A stretch of 44,746 bases of DNA from Ignavibacteria bacterium. Lineage in GTDB: Bacteria > Bacteroidota > Ignavibacteria > Ch128b. Shown here in pieces: positions 15,172 to 24,455 of this stretch; within the stretch, counting starts at the first letter, position 1, and every line of letters begins with the position of its first letter. Location of the stretch: NCBI GenBank assembly GCA_016873845.1, contig VGVX01000014.1, positions 1 to 44,746 on the forward strand, in the 5' to 3' direction. The translations under genes were made by a program, and so were the position numbers. The notes below the pieces were generated by a model. The model saw nothing but the letters and a program-made list of their open reading frames with translations, was not told the origin of the DNA and made no database searches.

Positions 15172-16179
15172 ATGACATTTCCACATCTGAAAATACACAA
15201 GCAGCATCTTTGTAATAAGTTCTTAAATTTTTCGGTATTTGTTTTGTTTGTGTTATCAAATATTTCATGCGATGCACCGCGCAATAATCCGCTTGATCCG
15301 AATAATCCAAATTTTGCTTTTGCCTCAATTGAAGGAACTATCCAGACTTTTGCGGTACCAAGAAAAGCCATCAGCGAGGTTTTAATAAACTGGAGCGGAG
15401 AAAATAAATTGGTCAAAACCAACGCTTCAGGATATTTCAAAATTGAGAATGTGTTCCCCTACAATGGATGGCTCACAATTCAAAAAGAAGGTTACGCCAT
15501 CGATTCAGTTTACATTGACTGGCAGGACAAAAAAAATTATAATATTCAATCGTTCCTAAATGAAATTCCAAAACTCGACAGTCTTGTGCTTTTTACAACT
15601 GTTTTAAATCAATATCCGGATATTCAGACGGCTTCTTTAGAAGTAAAAGCAAAAGTTTCAGACAAGGACAATGACATCGATTCGGTTTTCCTCGAAAATA
15701 CAGATCTCAATGTTAAGCTTGATTTGATTTACAATGCAACATCCAAAATGTATGAAAAAATATTTTCGCAGAGTGATCTCAAAATTGATGATATTGAAGA
15801 AGCAATCGGTTTACAGTTCAATATAATCGTTAAGGATTTGTTCAGCAAAACACATACAATTGGAAGTGATAAGCTCAATCGTGCAATTAAACAGGAAATA
15901 ATTCTTGATTACCCATTGAACGGCGAATCTGTTACTTCATCTCCGATACTTAAGTGGAGAAGGTTTACGCCTGGTTTCGAATTCACATATACTGCGGAGG
16001 TTTTAACTGATGATATTCCTCCTGCAGCTGTCTGGCAGAAAGATAAAATCAGTGCGGATAGTATAGCAGTTACAATTACGGCAACTCTCCCCTCTCGAGG
16101 ATATTTTTGGGTTTTATGGTGCGTAGATAAATTCTCAAACAAATCAAGATCGAAACCGGCTTCATTCAGAGTTAATTAA
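15172..16179 (+). CDS. Lipoprotein with carboxypeptidase-regulatory-like domain
   Basis: 335 residues. The hydrophobic leader ends in SNISC, followed by DAPRNNPLDPNNPN, a linker type I associate with lipoproteins in this group. Residues about 50-105 (SIEGTIQTF...VLINWSGENKLVKTNASGYFKIENV...GWLTIQKEGY) form a carboxypeptidase regulatory-like Ig fold. The rest looks like further beta-sandwich domains, ending with a segment like an extracellular fibronectin-type domain (ILKWRRFTPGFEFTYTAEV). It is the first gene of a same-strand run with a sigma-54 activator 5 bp downstream, so a sensory or envelope-stress link to the regulator and kinase is possible but unproven. The specific function is unknown. 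Confidence 0.65.
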   Translation: MTFPHLKIHKQHLCNKFLNFSVFVLFVLSNISCDAPRNNPLDPNNPNFAFASIEGTIQTFAVPRKAISEVLINWSGENKLVKTNASGYFKIENVFPYNGWLTIQKEGYAIDSVYIDWQDKKNYNIQSFLNEIPKLDSLVLFTTVLNQYPDIQTASLEVKAKVSDKDNDIDSVFLENTDLNVKLDLIYNATSKMYEKIFSQSDLKIDDIEEAIGLQFNIIVKDLFSKTHTIGSDKLNRAIKQEIILDYPLNGESVTSSPILKWRRFTPGFEFTYTAEVLTDDIPPAAVWQKDKISADSIAVTITATLPSRGYFWVLWCVDKFSNKSRSKPASFRVN

Positions 16180-16184
16180 ATATT

Positions 16185-17681
16185 ATGCCAAAAGTAAAAC
16201 CTGAAATAGAACAAATCAAAACCATCAGCAGAGAGCAGTTCGATATTCTTTATCACATCAGCCAGAGATTGAATTCTGTTGCTTATCAAGAAACGTTAAT
16301 TGAAGAAACTCTCGATTTAATAATCCAAGTAATCAATGCTGAACGCGGCTTGTTCGCAAAATTTGATGCGAATACAAGTCAGTTCTTGATCATCGCAGCT
16401 CGAAATCTTCAGAAGGAAAATATTCAAGACCTCTCAACTTTTTCATCAGGTATTCTTCAGCAAGTAATTAGCTCAAAAAAACCCTGCCTTTATCACGATG
16501 TTCAGAGCGATCCAAAACTTTCACAGTTCGATAGTGTTCAAATTCACAATATTAAATCAGTTCTTGGCGTACCAATTATTAGAGATGAAAATGTTTGGGG
16601 AGTTATATTTGCTGACAGTCGAATAAACAGAAAAGAATTCACTGAAGAAAATCTGATCTTTCTTGATTTCGTTTCGAATTTAGTCTCACTTGCTTTAGAA
16701 AAGATTAGCGACATAGAAAAATTGAAAGATGAAAATCTTCTCCTGCGAAATCAACTTCAATCATTTCAAAGCATTCCAGATATGATTGGTGAGAGTCCTG
16801 CGATGAAAAATCTTGTAAGCTTAATCCACAAAGTCGCAGGGACTGATGCGACAGTGCTTCTTCTTGGTGAAAGCGGAACTGGAAAAGAGCTTATTGCACA
16901 AGCAATTCATAATTTGAGTTCGCGGAGAGATAAACCGTACTTGGCTCAATTCTGCGGCTCAATTCCCGACACTTTACTCGAGAGTGAACTATTTGGTTAT
17001 AAGAAAGGAGCTTTTACCGGAGCAACTTCTGATAAAAAAGGCTTGTTCGAAGTCGCCGAACAAGGAACATTTTTTTTGGATGAGATTGCAGATATCTCAT
17101 CAGCACTTCAGGCAAAATTGCTGCGTGTTCTTCAGAATAGAGAAATCATCCGTCTTGGTGATACGCAAACCATCAAGGTAGACGTAAGAATCATTGCTGC
17201 CACAAATCAAGACTTAAAAGAACTTGTGGGCGAAGGGAAGTTCAGAGAAGACCTTTATTATAGGTTAAATGTCTTCCCAATAATTATTCCACCGCTTCGT
17301 GAACGCAAAGGGGATATTTCAATTCTTGCACATCACTTTACAAAAAAATTTTCCAACGATAATGTTAAGCTATTACCTGATACAGTTAAGAAATTAGAGA
17401 GCCATTATTGGCCAGGGAATGTAAGACAGCTTCAAAATGTGCTTCAGAGAGCATTAATACTTTGCGACGAAAGTGAACTGGCACCGGAACATATTGTAAT
17501 TGAAGAAGGACAAAACTTGGTGAACTTTAAAGGTACACTCGAAGATTTTCAAATGCAATTATTGAATAAAAGATTAAAACAGTTCGATGACAACCGCACA
17601 CTTACTGCAAAATCTCTTGGAGTTTCTGTTCGATGGGTGCAAATGAAATTAAAAGAAATCGAAGGCAAGGATCCAAATTGA
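16185..17681 (+). CDS. GAF-domain sigma-54-dependent transcriptional activator
   Basis: 498 residues in three domains. A GAF domain occupies about residues 20-175 (LDLIIQVINAERGLFAKFD...LGVPIIRDENVWGVIFAD). A sigma-54 AAA+ domain covers about 198-430, with Walker A GESGTGKE at 228-235 and an intact GAFTGA loop at 275-280. A Fis-type helix-turn-helix is at the C-terminus (NRTLTAKSLGVSVRWVQMKLKEI). There is no receiver domain, so activation probably comes through a ligand of the GAF domain or through another protein. The next gene, a Ser/Thr kinase, overlaps its stop codon, which makes kinase control of this activator attractive. Target promoters are not evident in the window. Confidence 0.92.
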   Translation: MPKVKPEIEQIKTISREQFDILYHISQRLNSVAYQETLIEETLDLIIQVINAERGLFAKFDANTSQFLIIAARNLQKENIQDLSTFSSGILQQVISSKKPCLYHDVQSDPKLSQFDSVQIHNIKSVLGVPIIRDENVWGVIFADSRINRKEFTEENLIFLDFVSNLVSLALEKISDIEKLKDENLLLRNQLQSFQSIPDMIGESPAMKNLVSLIHKVAGTDATVLLLGESGTGKELIAQAIHNLSSRRDKPYLAQFCGSIPDTLLESELFGYKKGAFTGATSDKKGLFEVAEQGTFFLDEIADISSALQAKLLRVLQNREIIRLGDTQTIKVDVRIIAATNQDLKELVGEGKFREDLYYRLNVFPIIIPPLRERKGDISILAHHFTKKFSNDNVKLLPDTVKKLESHYWPGNVRQLQNVLQRALILCDESELAPEHIVIEEGQNLVNFKGTLEDFQMQLLNKRLKQFDDNRTLTAKSLGVSVRWVQMKLKEIEGKDPN

Positions 17682-19252
17682 ATAATCAAAAAGATAAATA
17701 TCTTTTCGAAAAATTCGAAGTTCTAGAGACTCTAAAAAAAGATGAGTTCACGAGTGTTTATCTAGCCAACCATATTTTTCTTGGAAAGAAAATAATTTTA
17801 AAGACTCTAGATTCAGTTAATCTTTCTGATCCAACAATACTTGAGCGGTTTAAGCGTGAAGCAAAAATCCTCGCAAAGCTCGACCATCCGAATATTATTA
17901 AGGTACTCGATTTCGGAATGTTCAGGGAACACTTCTACATTTCGTTCGAGCATTTTGAAAGTAGAAATCTTCGGCAGGTCTTGAAAAGTAATACACTCAG
18001 CATCGAACAAAAGTTATCAATCGTTGTTCAGATGTTTAAAGGATTGGCTTACGCTCATAAAAATTCGATCGTCCATAGAGATCTAAAACCCGAAAACATT
18101 CTTATCAACGATCGTTATCATCTGAAAATAGCAGACTTCGGATTAGCTCTCACAAGTGAAGAAAATCTTGTTACAAATAAATCTTCAATTGTCGGAACTC
18201 CTAGTTACATGTCACCAGAGCAAATCCGAGGAGAACAGCTGACAAATCAAAGCGATCTATTCTCTGGAGGAATTGTCGCCTTCGAAATATTTGCAGGCAA
18301 AAATCCATTTGTAGGACAAGATTTAAATTCGACAATAAATAACATCCTTACTTTTGATGATGAAAATTTTAATAGTCAATTGGCAGGCCTCCCGAGCCAT
18401 TATCAAACTGCGGTTCGATCCCTTTTGAAGAAAAGTCTGAGAAGCCGAGCAGATTCTGCCGAAACCGTCTTGAATATACTTGGAGTTACTATTGATAAGC
18501 AAACTGAGGTTGTCTCTCAAAACAATTTTACACTAAGGAAACTATTACCGGTATTTGCAATTTTAGTAATTGCTGCCCTTTTGTTTTTTATTTATCATTT
18601 TTCAACTAATTCAACCTCAAATGCGACTAATGAAAATGCACCAATTATTGACACCGCCAAGTCTTCTAACGCTGATGATAATAACCTAACTAAGAATACT
18701 GATGAATTAAAATCCAGTCAGAATAAAAACGAAAGAGAGGATTCAGGGCAAATTTCAGATCCAATTGTTGTCAATTCTGAAAATCTTCAAGTGAATAATT
18801 CGAACAATAAAACAATTCCATCAAATGTTCCGGGAAAATTGACAATTGAATGTCTTCCTTGGGCTGATGTATACATTGACGGTAAAAAAATCGATACTAC
18901 GCCACTCGAACAACCAATACGTTTCTTGCCTGGCGAATACGAATTAAAGCTGGTTCACCCAGACTTCCCGGTATACACGCAAAAAATTTCTATCAGACCA
19001 GATGAATTTGAATTATTGGAAGTAAATTTATTTGATATTTACGGATTCCTAGAGTGCCAAATCTACCCTTGGGGAGAAATTCTCTTAAATGGTAATTCAT
19101 TCGGACAAACCCCATTTCGAAGACCGATTTCACTAAAGCCAGGTAAATATAAACTATCGATTTCAAATCCAAATTTTGAGACTTTTACTACTCAAATCGA
19201 AATAAAAAAAAGCGACACATTGATATTTAAATATAATTTTATCCAAAAGTGA
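17678..19252 (+). CDS. Membrane Ser/Thr protein kinase with two PEGA domains
   Basis: 524 residues from TTG at 17678, which overlaps the activator stop (TTGA) and has AAGG sequences upstream; an ATG at 17633 in the same frame would add 15 residues. The kinase domain spans about residues 10-270: Lys42, HRDLKPEN at 133-140, DFG at 153-155, and GTPSYMSPEQ. The glycine loop is replaced by LKKDEFTSVYLA with no glycine. One membrane helix (about 289-308) is followed by a polar Asn/Ser-rich linker and two PEGA domains (about 385-450 and 452-520), each starting with sequences like LTIECLPWADVYIDGKKI. The PEGA part should lie outside the cytoplasm. It likely senses an envelope signal and phosphorylates a partner, possibly the adjacent activator. 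Confidence 0.88.
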   Translation: MNNQKDKYLFEKFEVLETLKKDEFTSVYLANHIFLGKKIILKTLDSVNLSDPTILERFKREAKILAKLDHPNIIKVLDFGMFREHFYISFEHFESRNLRQVLKSNTLSIEQKLSIVVQMFKGLAYAHKNSIVHRDLKPENILINDRYHLKIADFGLALTSEENLVTNKSSIVGTPSYMSPEQIRGEQLTNQSDLFSGGIVAFEIFAGKNPFVGQDLNSTINNILTFDDENFNSQLAGLPSHYQTAVRSLLKKSLRSRADSAETVLNILGVTIDKQTEVVSQNNFTLRKLLPVFAILVIAALLFFIYHFSTNSTSNATNENAPIIDTAKSSNADDNNLTKNTDELKSSQNKNEREDSGQISDPIVVNSENLQVNNSNNKTIPSNVPGKLTIECLPWADVYIDGKKIDTTPLEQPIRFLPGEYELKLVHPDFPVYTQKISIRPDEFELLEVNLFDIYGFLECQIYPWGEILLNGNSFGQTPFRRPISLKPGKYKLSISNPNFETFTTQIEIKKSDTLIFKYNFIQK

Positions 19253-19314
19253 TAATGCAGATGAATTTACTGGTACGATTATTGAGTTATTTTATAATAA
19301 ATGTTTTTTAGGTC

Positions 19315-20592
19315 ATGAAAGTATATGTTAAAATATTGATTATCTTACTGGTCATAACCAGCAGCATGATATATTCCCAGACACCAAGTTGGAAGATTGT
19401 AAGTCAAATGCCATTTCCAGTTTCTGACGGACAAGCAGTTGTGAAAGATTCTATGATTTACATCTTAGGTGGATTTTCAGACTCACTCGGAATACCGATT
19501 AATCTAATTCAAGAATATAATCCGAAAGCGAATCGATGGCGTGTATTTGGGCACATGCGACTAAGCCGCTCGGCGTTTCTCGCTGCACAGTTTAAAGACA
19601 GTGTAATCATCTGCGGTGGCAGCGTTAGAGGCCCATCCCCTTCAAATTATTTTTCAATGGAGATGTGGAATCTTAAAAGCGATCCATACTTTTTCCGATT
19701 CAATGAAAATTTCAATCGCATTTTTCTCAGCGGAGAAGTAATAGGGGAAAAATTGTATTTAATCGGCGGATCAAAAAACAATCCTTCGATCATGCCAAAC
19801 CATTTAGCATATATTTCTGAGTATGATGTAAAAAATGATTCCGTTACATTTATTTTTGATTCAGTTTATACGAATATCCAATTGCCAATTCATCAAGCTG
19901 TTGCATCTATTAGGAACGACATTTTTATCTTTGGTGGAGTTGCTTTTGGTGTGACTCCGAAAATATTCAGATTCAACGCATTCACTAAACACTTTCATCA
20001 AATATCAATTCCATTAAATCTTGCAAGGGCTGGTGCTGCAGCCATCAATTTTGATGACGATAAAATTATAATTATTGGGGGATATAATGAAAGTATTCGA
20101 GCCATGACTTCAACTGAAATTTTCACTGCAGCGCCGGGCAATATCACAATCCGATTTGGTCCCTCTCTTAATTTTCCACGACGAAATCCAATTGCAGTAA
20201 GATTTAAAAATTCTGTTTACGTTTTTGGCGGCGAAGATTTATCAAGACGGGATGTGCCATTCGTCGAACATTTAGATTTAATGACTAATGTCGAAGAAAC
20301 TCATCTGTCTCCTACAGAATTTACATTAATGCAAAACTATCCGAATCCATTCAATCCTTCGACAACAATTTCTTTCAAAATTGCTCAAAAATCGAATATT
20401 TTGATAGAAATCTTCAATCTCTTAGGGGAAAAAGTAAAGACACTTTGCAATGAAGAATTTCAAGCTGGTGTACACGAATTGGAATGGCTGGGGAAGGATG
20501 ATCTTAACAATCCGCTTTCGGCAGGTGTTTATCTTTACAAACTTTCAGCGAAACAATTCACAGCTTCGAAAAAAATGGTGCTCTTAAAATAA
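19315..20592 (+). CDS. Kelch-repeat protein with T9SS type-A sorting domain
   Basis: 425 residues. The signal peptide (MKVYVKILIILLVITSSMIYSQ) is followed by about six Kelch-type blades marked by di-glycine strands: ILGGFSDS, ICGGSVRG, LIGGSKNN, IFGGVAFG, IIGGYNES and VFGGEDLS. The C-terminal 85 residues form a type-A sorting domain beginning FTLMQNYPNPFNPSTTISF and ending SAGVYLYKLSA...KKMVLLK. This domain sends proteins across the outer membrane through the type IX system for release or surface attachment. It lies 62 bp after the kinase gene, and its stop overlaps the next start. The ligand of the propeller is unknown. Confidence 0.88.
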   Translation: MKVYVKILIILLVITSSMIYSQTPSWKIVSQMPFPVSDGQAVVKDSMIYILGGFSDSLGIPINLIQEYNPKANRWRVFGHMRLSRSAFLAAQFKDSVIICGGSVRGPSPSNYFSMEMWNLKSDPYFFRFNENFNRIFLSGEVIGEKLYLIGGSKNNPSIMPNHLAYISEYDVKNDSVTFIFDSVYTNIQLPIHQAVASIRNDIFIFGGVAFGVTPKIFRFNAFTKHFHQISIPLNLARAGAAAINFDDDKIIIIGGYNESIRAMTSTEIFTAAPGNITIRFGPSLNFPRRNPIAVRFKNSVYVFGGEDLSRRDVPFVEHLDLMTNVEETHLSPTEFTLMQNYPNPFNPSTTISFKIAQKSNILIEIFNLLGEKVKTLCNEEFQAGVHELEWLGKDDLNNPLSAGVYLYKLSAKQFTASKKMVLLK

Positions 20593-21440
20593 TGCTTAGA
20601 TACTGCATATTGCTGATAGTACTTCAAGGCGCCAGTCTGAAGCAGGAGCTTTTCTCACAACAGATTTCCTCAGAACTTGATTCAATAAAAAATAAGTTTG
20701 AAACATTTGATTACAAAAATGTTATCTCCCTTTCTGAAAAAATTCTTAATACCAGCGATTCTTTGCTGCTCAATGATAGAATCGAAATTCTAAGGATGAA
20801 AGCGATTTCACACTACTCTCTTTGGGATGAAAATTCCTCAAAAGAAAGTTTTAAAGAAATTCTAAAACTCAACAATCAATACAATTTGGATTCACTCAAA
20901 AATTCACCAAAGATTGTTTCATTCTACAAATCAATAAAAAAAGAATATTCAAGCGAGCCGCCAAAGCAAATTAAAGTTGAAGAGAAAATTAATATTGATT
21001 CTTTGTTAAAGATTGAAAAGGACAAGTTCCAATCTAGTTCAACGAATTTAAAAACTTCATTTATTAAATCACTAATTCTTCCAGGCTGGGGACATCTCAA
21101 TAATGGAAGCAATACAAAGGGATGGTTTTTGATTTCTTCAACAGCTGTTACGCTCACCTCATCTATTTACTTCTCATTCGATGCACACAGCAAGGAAAAG
21201 GATTATCTTGCCGCCACAACACAACCACAAATCGATGAACTTTATAATTCTTATAACACATCTTATAAACTGAGAAACATTTCATTAATTTCACTTACTC
21301 TTGTTTGGTTATACTCCCAAATTGATCTTGCATTCTTATCGAACAGTGGTGCGGAATATTTTACCTCAAATCGGGATTACAATCTCACTCCTTTCACAAG
21401 AAACTTTGATGCAATTTTTAGATTAAGACTCCCACTTTAA
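20592..21440 (+). CDS. DUF5683-like membrane protein with TPR-like N-terminal region
   Basis: 282 residues. An N-terminal hydrophobic stretch is probably a signal peptide. Residues about 25-110 are helical and TPR-like (DYKNVISLSEKILNTSDSLL...SHYSLWDENSSKESFKEIL). The C-terminal half has the SLILPGWGHLNNGSNTKGW motif followed by two hydrophobic helices, the hallmark of DUF5683-type proteins common in Bacteroidota. The ATG overlaps the Kelch gene stop by one base, so the two are coupled. The function of the family is not known to me. It may form part of the envelope assembly encoded by this operon. Confidence 0.65.
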   Translation: MLRYCILLIVLQGASLKQELFSQQISSELDSIKNKFETFDYKNVISLSEKILNTSDSLLLNDRIEILRMKAISHYSLWDENSSKESFKEILKLNNQYNLDSLKNSPKIVSFYKSIKKEYSSEPPKQIKVEEKINIDSLLKIEKDKFQSSSTNLKTSFIKSLILPGWGHLNNGSNTKGWFLISSTAVTLTSSIYFSFDAHSKEKDYLAATTQPQIDELYNSYNTSYKLRNISLISLTLVWLYSQIDLAFLSNSGAEYFTSNRDYNLTPFTRNFDAIFRLRLPL

Positions 21441-21455
21441 GTCTGAAATCGGATT

Positions 21456-21475
21456 TGGATAAATCAATTTATCCA
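21456..21475. repeat. Inverted repeat TGGATAAAT-CA-ATTTATCCA
   Basis: A 9-bp perfect stem with a 2-nt loop lies 15 bp after the stop of the DUF5683-like gene. The loop is very short and the following bases are A-rich on the plus strand, so it is either a weak terminator or an operator. Confidence 0.4.
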
Positions 21476-21738
21476 TGAAAAAAATTCGTCAACTGCGAAA
21501 ATTCTGCGTAGTACCAAACTTGCGAAAAACTATTCCATTCTGAGAGGAAATTTTTTTTAGATGAATTTCTTGGAATTTTTACATTTAAATCTTGAAAAAA
21601 TCCACAAAAAAACTAATTATCACTCATCCTGCAGATTTTTCATAATATTACATATTCCCAATAGCCCAAAACTGAACCTCGGCATTATTATTGACTCTCA
21701 AACTGCAATGAATTCAATCATTAACAAAAGAGGACAAC

Positions 21739-23892
21739 ATGAAAACAATAAATAAGTATACAGCATTTTTTCTACTGCTATTTGCTGCATCTATTTTTGC
21801 ACAAATACCAGCGCCGGAAAATCTAACGGCGGAATTCAGGACACACGGTCCGACACCAACAAATGCTTACGGTTTTGTTGAATTAAATTGGACTATGCCG
21901 TCTTCCCCAACTCCAACAATGTATCATTTCAAAATCTTTCGGAAAGATCCAAATTCAACGGAATTTCGTATGATCATGGATGGCTGGCGCGGCACAAAGT
22001 TTTTTGATTATAATGTAACTCCGGAAAAAACTTTCGAGTACTACGTTAAGGCATTCAATTCTTCAGGAATCAGTCCAGAATCCAATCATGCGACAGTAAC
22101 AACACCCCCAATTCCAGATTTCGTAAAATTTGTGAGCGAACCTCCACGAACAGGTTCAGTCGGTGTGCAATTTGTTTATGATGCAAACGCTGTCAGCAAC
22201 AATCCAACAGCAGTTATCACCTACTCTTTAGAATTAAGTCCCGATGGAATGACAATAGATGCATCGACTGGATTAATTCTCTGGACACCAACAATGAGCG
22301 GTGATTTCCATGTTCAAGTGAAAGCAACAAGTTCAAAAGGCGGGGTTGCTTTTCATGGATTTAAGATTTTCGTTTATGGTCCACTTGGGTTTATCACCGG
22401 AACTGTCACAGATGATTCTACAGGCAGCCCGATATCTGGTGTTGCAGTCTATTTTATAAATCTTGGTGCGAACAGACATGATTTAACATATACTGACAAT
22501 TCCGGAAATTTCAATAAAGCTCTTCCTATTGGCTGGTATAAAATCAAATATTTAAAAGCATCCTACATTCCAGAATTTTACAATGACAAATCAGATTTCC
22601 GAACAGCGGATTCAATTCTACTAGGAGATTTTGCTCCATTCAATGCATCAGCAGGATTAAGCAAAGTTCCTCCACCGGTTTTTTATAATATCAGCGGATG
22701 GGTAAAAAATGCTTCTGGTGAGCCGGTAAGATCTGCTATGACAGTATTTTTAATTCGCAATACTCCAAATCCAAATCCCTCAATAGTCCCACTTCATCAC
22801 ACAATTGTAACTGACAGTCTCGGTAATTACAATTTTAGAGTGATAGGCGGAATGGAATATGTTGTATTTGCAAAACCGTTTAATCATACATACTATCCGG
22901 AATATTGGAATAATAAAAGATCTTTCCTCGAGGCAGATAAAATCCTCGTAAATGAAAATAAAACTGACATCAACTTTACAATGGATTTGAAACCAGTATA
23001 TGCAAATGGTGTCAGCGGACAAGTTAAACACTTCACTTCGAGCGAGGGTGTTCCAGCACATATTACTCTTTATCGGTTGTTGAATATAGGATTCAGACCA
23101 TTCAAATCTACCAGATCAGATTCGCTCGGAAATTATCTAATTGAAAATCTCGAACCAGGTAAATATATCATTCAAGCAATCCCGAGATTTCCTTTCTTCC
23201 CAGGATATTACAAACAAAGCGGCGTAGCAAAAACCTGGAGACAAGCGGATACTGTAACAGTCACAGAAACAGGAGTATTATTAGCATTGGATATAAATCT
23301 TCTTGCAAGAACCGATACCGGCTTCGCTGTGATTGCCGGAAAAGTTAGAACTACACAAGGTGATAATTTAGTCGGTGGAATAGTCCTCGCGGTCGATGTT
23401 GAGGGGAATATTGCCGGATCAGCTGAAACAGATGCAGATGGCAAATACTCTATAGAAGATTTGCCTGCTGGAAATTATACACTTGCTGTTGATGCGGTCG
23501 GTTACTTACAGGGAACTACGCCTAGCTTAACCGTTGATTATGCGAATAACTCATCGAAAGATGCAGATTTATTAGTCAGTCCGACTTCAACAACCTCAGT
23601 TGGAGATAAGACGAATGGCACGATACCGAACGGATATAAATTAATGCAAAACTATCCAAATCCATTTAATCCGAACACTGTTATTCGATTTGGATTACCT
23701 GAAAAAGCTAATGTAAAGATCGCAGTTTATAACTTGATTGGTGAAAGAGTGGCAAATTTAGTGAGCCAAGAGTTAAACGCTGGTTATCATGAAGTTCAAT
23801 TTGATGCGAATGGACTTTCTTCCGGAGTTTATCTCTACCGAATTGAGGCAGGCAGTTTCATCAGTGTTAAGAAAATGTTACTCCTCAAATAA
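21739..23892 (+). CDS. T9SS-exported multidomain Ig/carboxypeptidase-regulatory protein
   Basis: 717 residues. The signal peptide (MKTINKYTAFFLLLFAASIFAQ) is followed by a fibronectin type III domain (about 25-125), a putative Ig or cadherin-like domain (about 128-212, ITYSLELSPDGMTIDASTG), and about four carboxypeptidase-regulatory-like repeats (from about 215, 320, 415 and 535), each with SGxVxxxxGxPV and D.xGxYxxxx cores. The last 80 residues are a type-A sorting domain (LMQNYPNPFNPNTVIRFGLP ... KKMLLLK). It is probably a surface or secreted structural or adhesive protein. It starts after GAGGACAAC and ends with a strong terminator, so it may form its own unit. No catalytic domain is visible. 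Confidence 0.88.
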   Translation: MKTINKYTAFFLLLFAASIFAQIPAPENLTAEFRTHGPTPTNAYGFVELNWTMPSSPTPTMYHFKIFRKDPNSTEFRMIMDGWRGTKFFDYNVTPEKTFEYYVKAFNSSGISPESNHATVTTPPIPDFVKFVSEPPRTGSVGVQFVYDANAVSNNPTAVITYSLELSPDGMTIDASTGLILWTPTMSGDFHVQVKATSSKGGVAFHGFKIFVYGPLGFITGTVTDDSTGSPISGVAVYFINLGANRHDLTYTDNSGNFNKALPIGWYKIKYLKASYIPEFYNDKSDFRTADSILLGDFAPFNASAGLSKVPPPVFYNISGWVKNASGEPVRSAMTVFLIRNTPNPNPSIVPLHHTIVTDSLGNYNFRVIGGMEYVVFAKPFNHTYYPEYWNNKRSFLEADKILVNENKTDINFTMDLKPVYANGVSGQVKHFTSSEGVPAHITLYRLLNIGFRPFKSTRSDSLGNYLIENLEPGKYIIQAIPRFPFFPGYYKQSGVAKTWRQADTVTVTETGVLLALDINLLARTDTGFAVIAGKVRTTQGDNLVGGIVLAVDVEGNIAGSAETDADGKYSIEDLPAGNYTLAVDAVGYLQGTTPSLTVDYANNSSKDADLLVSPTSTTSVGDKTNGTIPNGYKLMQNYPNPFNPNTVIRFGLPEKANVKIAVYNLIGERVANLVSQELNAGYHEVQFDANGLSSGVYLYRIEAGSFISVKKMLLLK

Positions 23893-23905
23893 CTCTCTCT
23901 ATCAT

Positions 23906-23933
23906 AGAGTGCTTCCCAATCGGGAAGCACTCT
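23906..23933 (+). terminator. Rho-independent terminator
   Basis: AGAGTGCTTCCC-AATC-GGGAAGCACTCT makes a perfect 12-bp stem with a 4-base loop, followed by TTCTTTTT. It lies 13 bp after the stop of the T9SS protein gene and can also serve the convergent minus-strand gene less well. Confidence 0.93.
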
Positions 23934-23981
23934 TTCTTTTTAATCAACTCTCTAAATAAAGAACCGAGCTTGAACCCAAAC

Positions 23982-24455
23982 TTATTTTCTTAACTTCAAT
24001 TTCTCTTGGACAATCTGTTGAATTTCTTTAACAGCTTCGTTAGGAATAGTGAGGGCAAGATTATAATGCACTAACTTCCAATTGTTTCCTTTTTTCACTA
24101 GGACTCCAGAACCTCGGCAAGGTCCCATCCCAGTTTCAAGATCTTCATCAAACCAAGCGACCGCCGTATCCCCCGAAAATATCACATTTCTGCGAATCGG
24201 AATTAATGACCAGGCAGACGATCTTTCAAAATATGGAGCTGACCATTTCAAGAATTCGGTTTTAGTCCATCTTTCTTCAGCGTCTGTTCCCAAAAAGATT
24301 CCCTCAGCATCAATGAAATTAAAATAAGATTCTTGGTCAGAAATCTCAGCGGATTTATGCCAACTATCTAATAGGTTATTTACCATCGTGTTTTCATCTT
24401 GCTGAGAAACTGCTTGCGAGGCGAGGAAAAATGTTAACAAAACAAAATACTTCAT
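23982..24455 (-). CDS. Secreted SnoaL/NTF2-like protein
   Basis: 157 residues with a signal peptide (MKYFVLLTFFLASQAVSQ). The mature part has the helix plus curved-sheet pattern of SnoaL-like/NTF2-like proteins: NLLDSWHKSAEISDQESYFNFID, GIFLGTDAEERWTKTEFLKW, DTAVAWFDEDLE, GSGVLVKKGNNWKLVHYNLAL. Such small proteins often protect or bind ligands or have minor enzymatic roles; no catalytic residues can be assigned. The ATG overlaps the stop of the PPK2-family gene (ATGA), so it is the second gene of a two-gene unit. The link to polyphosphate metabolism, if any, is unclear. Confidence 0.75.
   Translation of the reverse strand: MKYFVLLTFFLASQAVSQQDENTMVNNLLDSWHKSAEISDQESYFNFIDAEGIFLGTDAEERWTKTEFLKWSAPYFERSSAWSLIPIRRNVIFSGDTAVAWFDEDLETGMGPCRGSGVLVKKGNNWKLVHYNLALTIPNEAVKEIQQIVQEKLKLRK

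Noticed and set aside
21456-21475. Inverted repeat as a strong terminator
   Set aside because: The loop is only two bases and no T-run follows, so it is listed only as a repeat.
21561-21755. A 64-codon plus-strand open frame before the T9SS protein gene
   Set aside because: No ribosome binding site, non-protein-like composition, and it runs into the start of the real gene in another frame.
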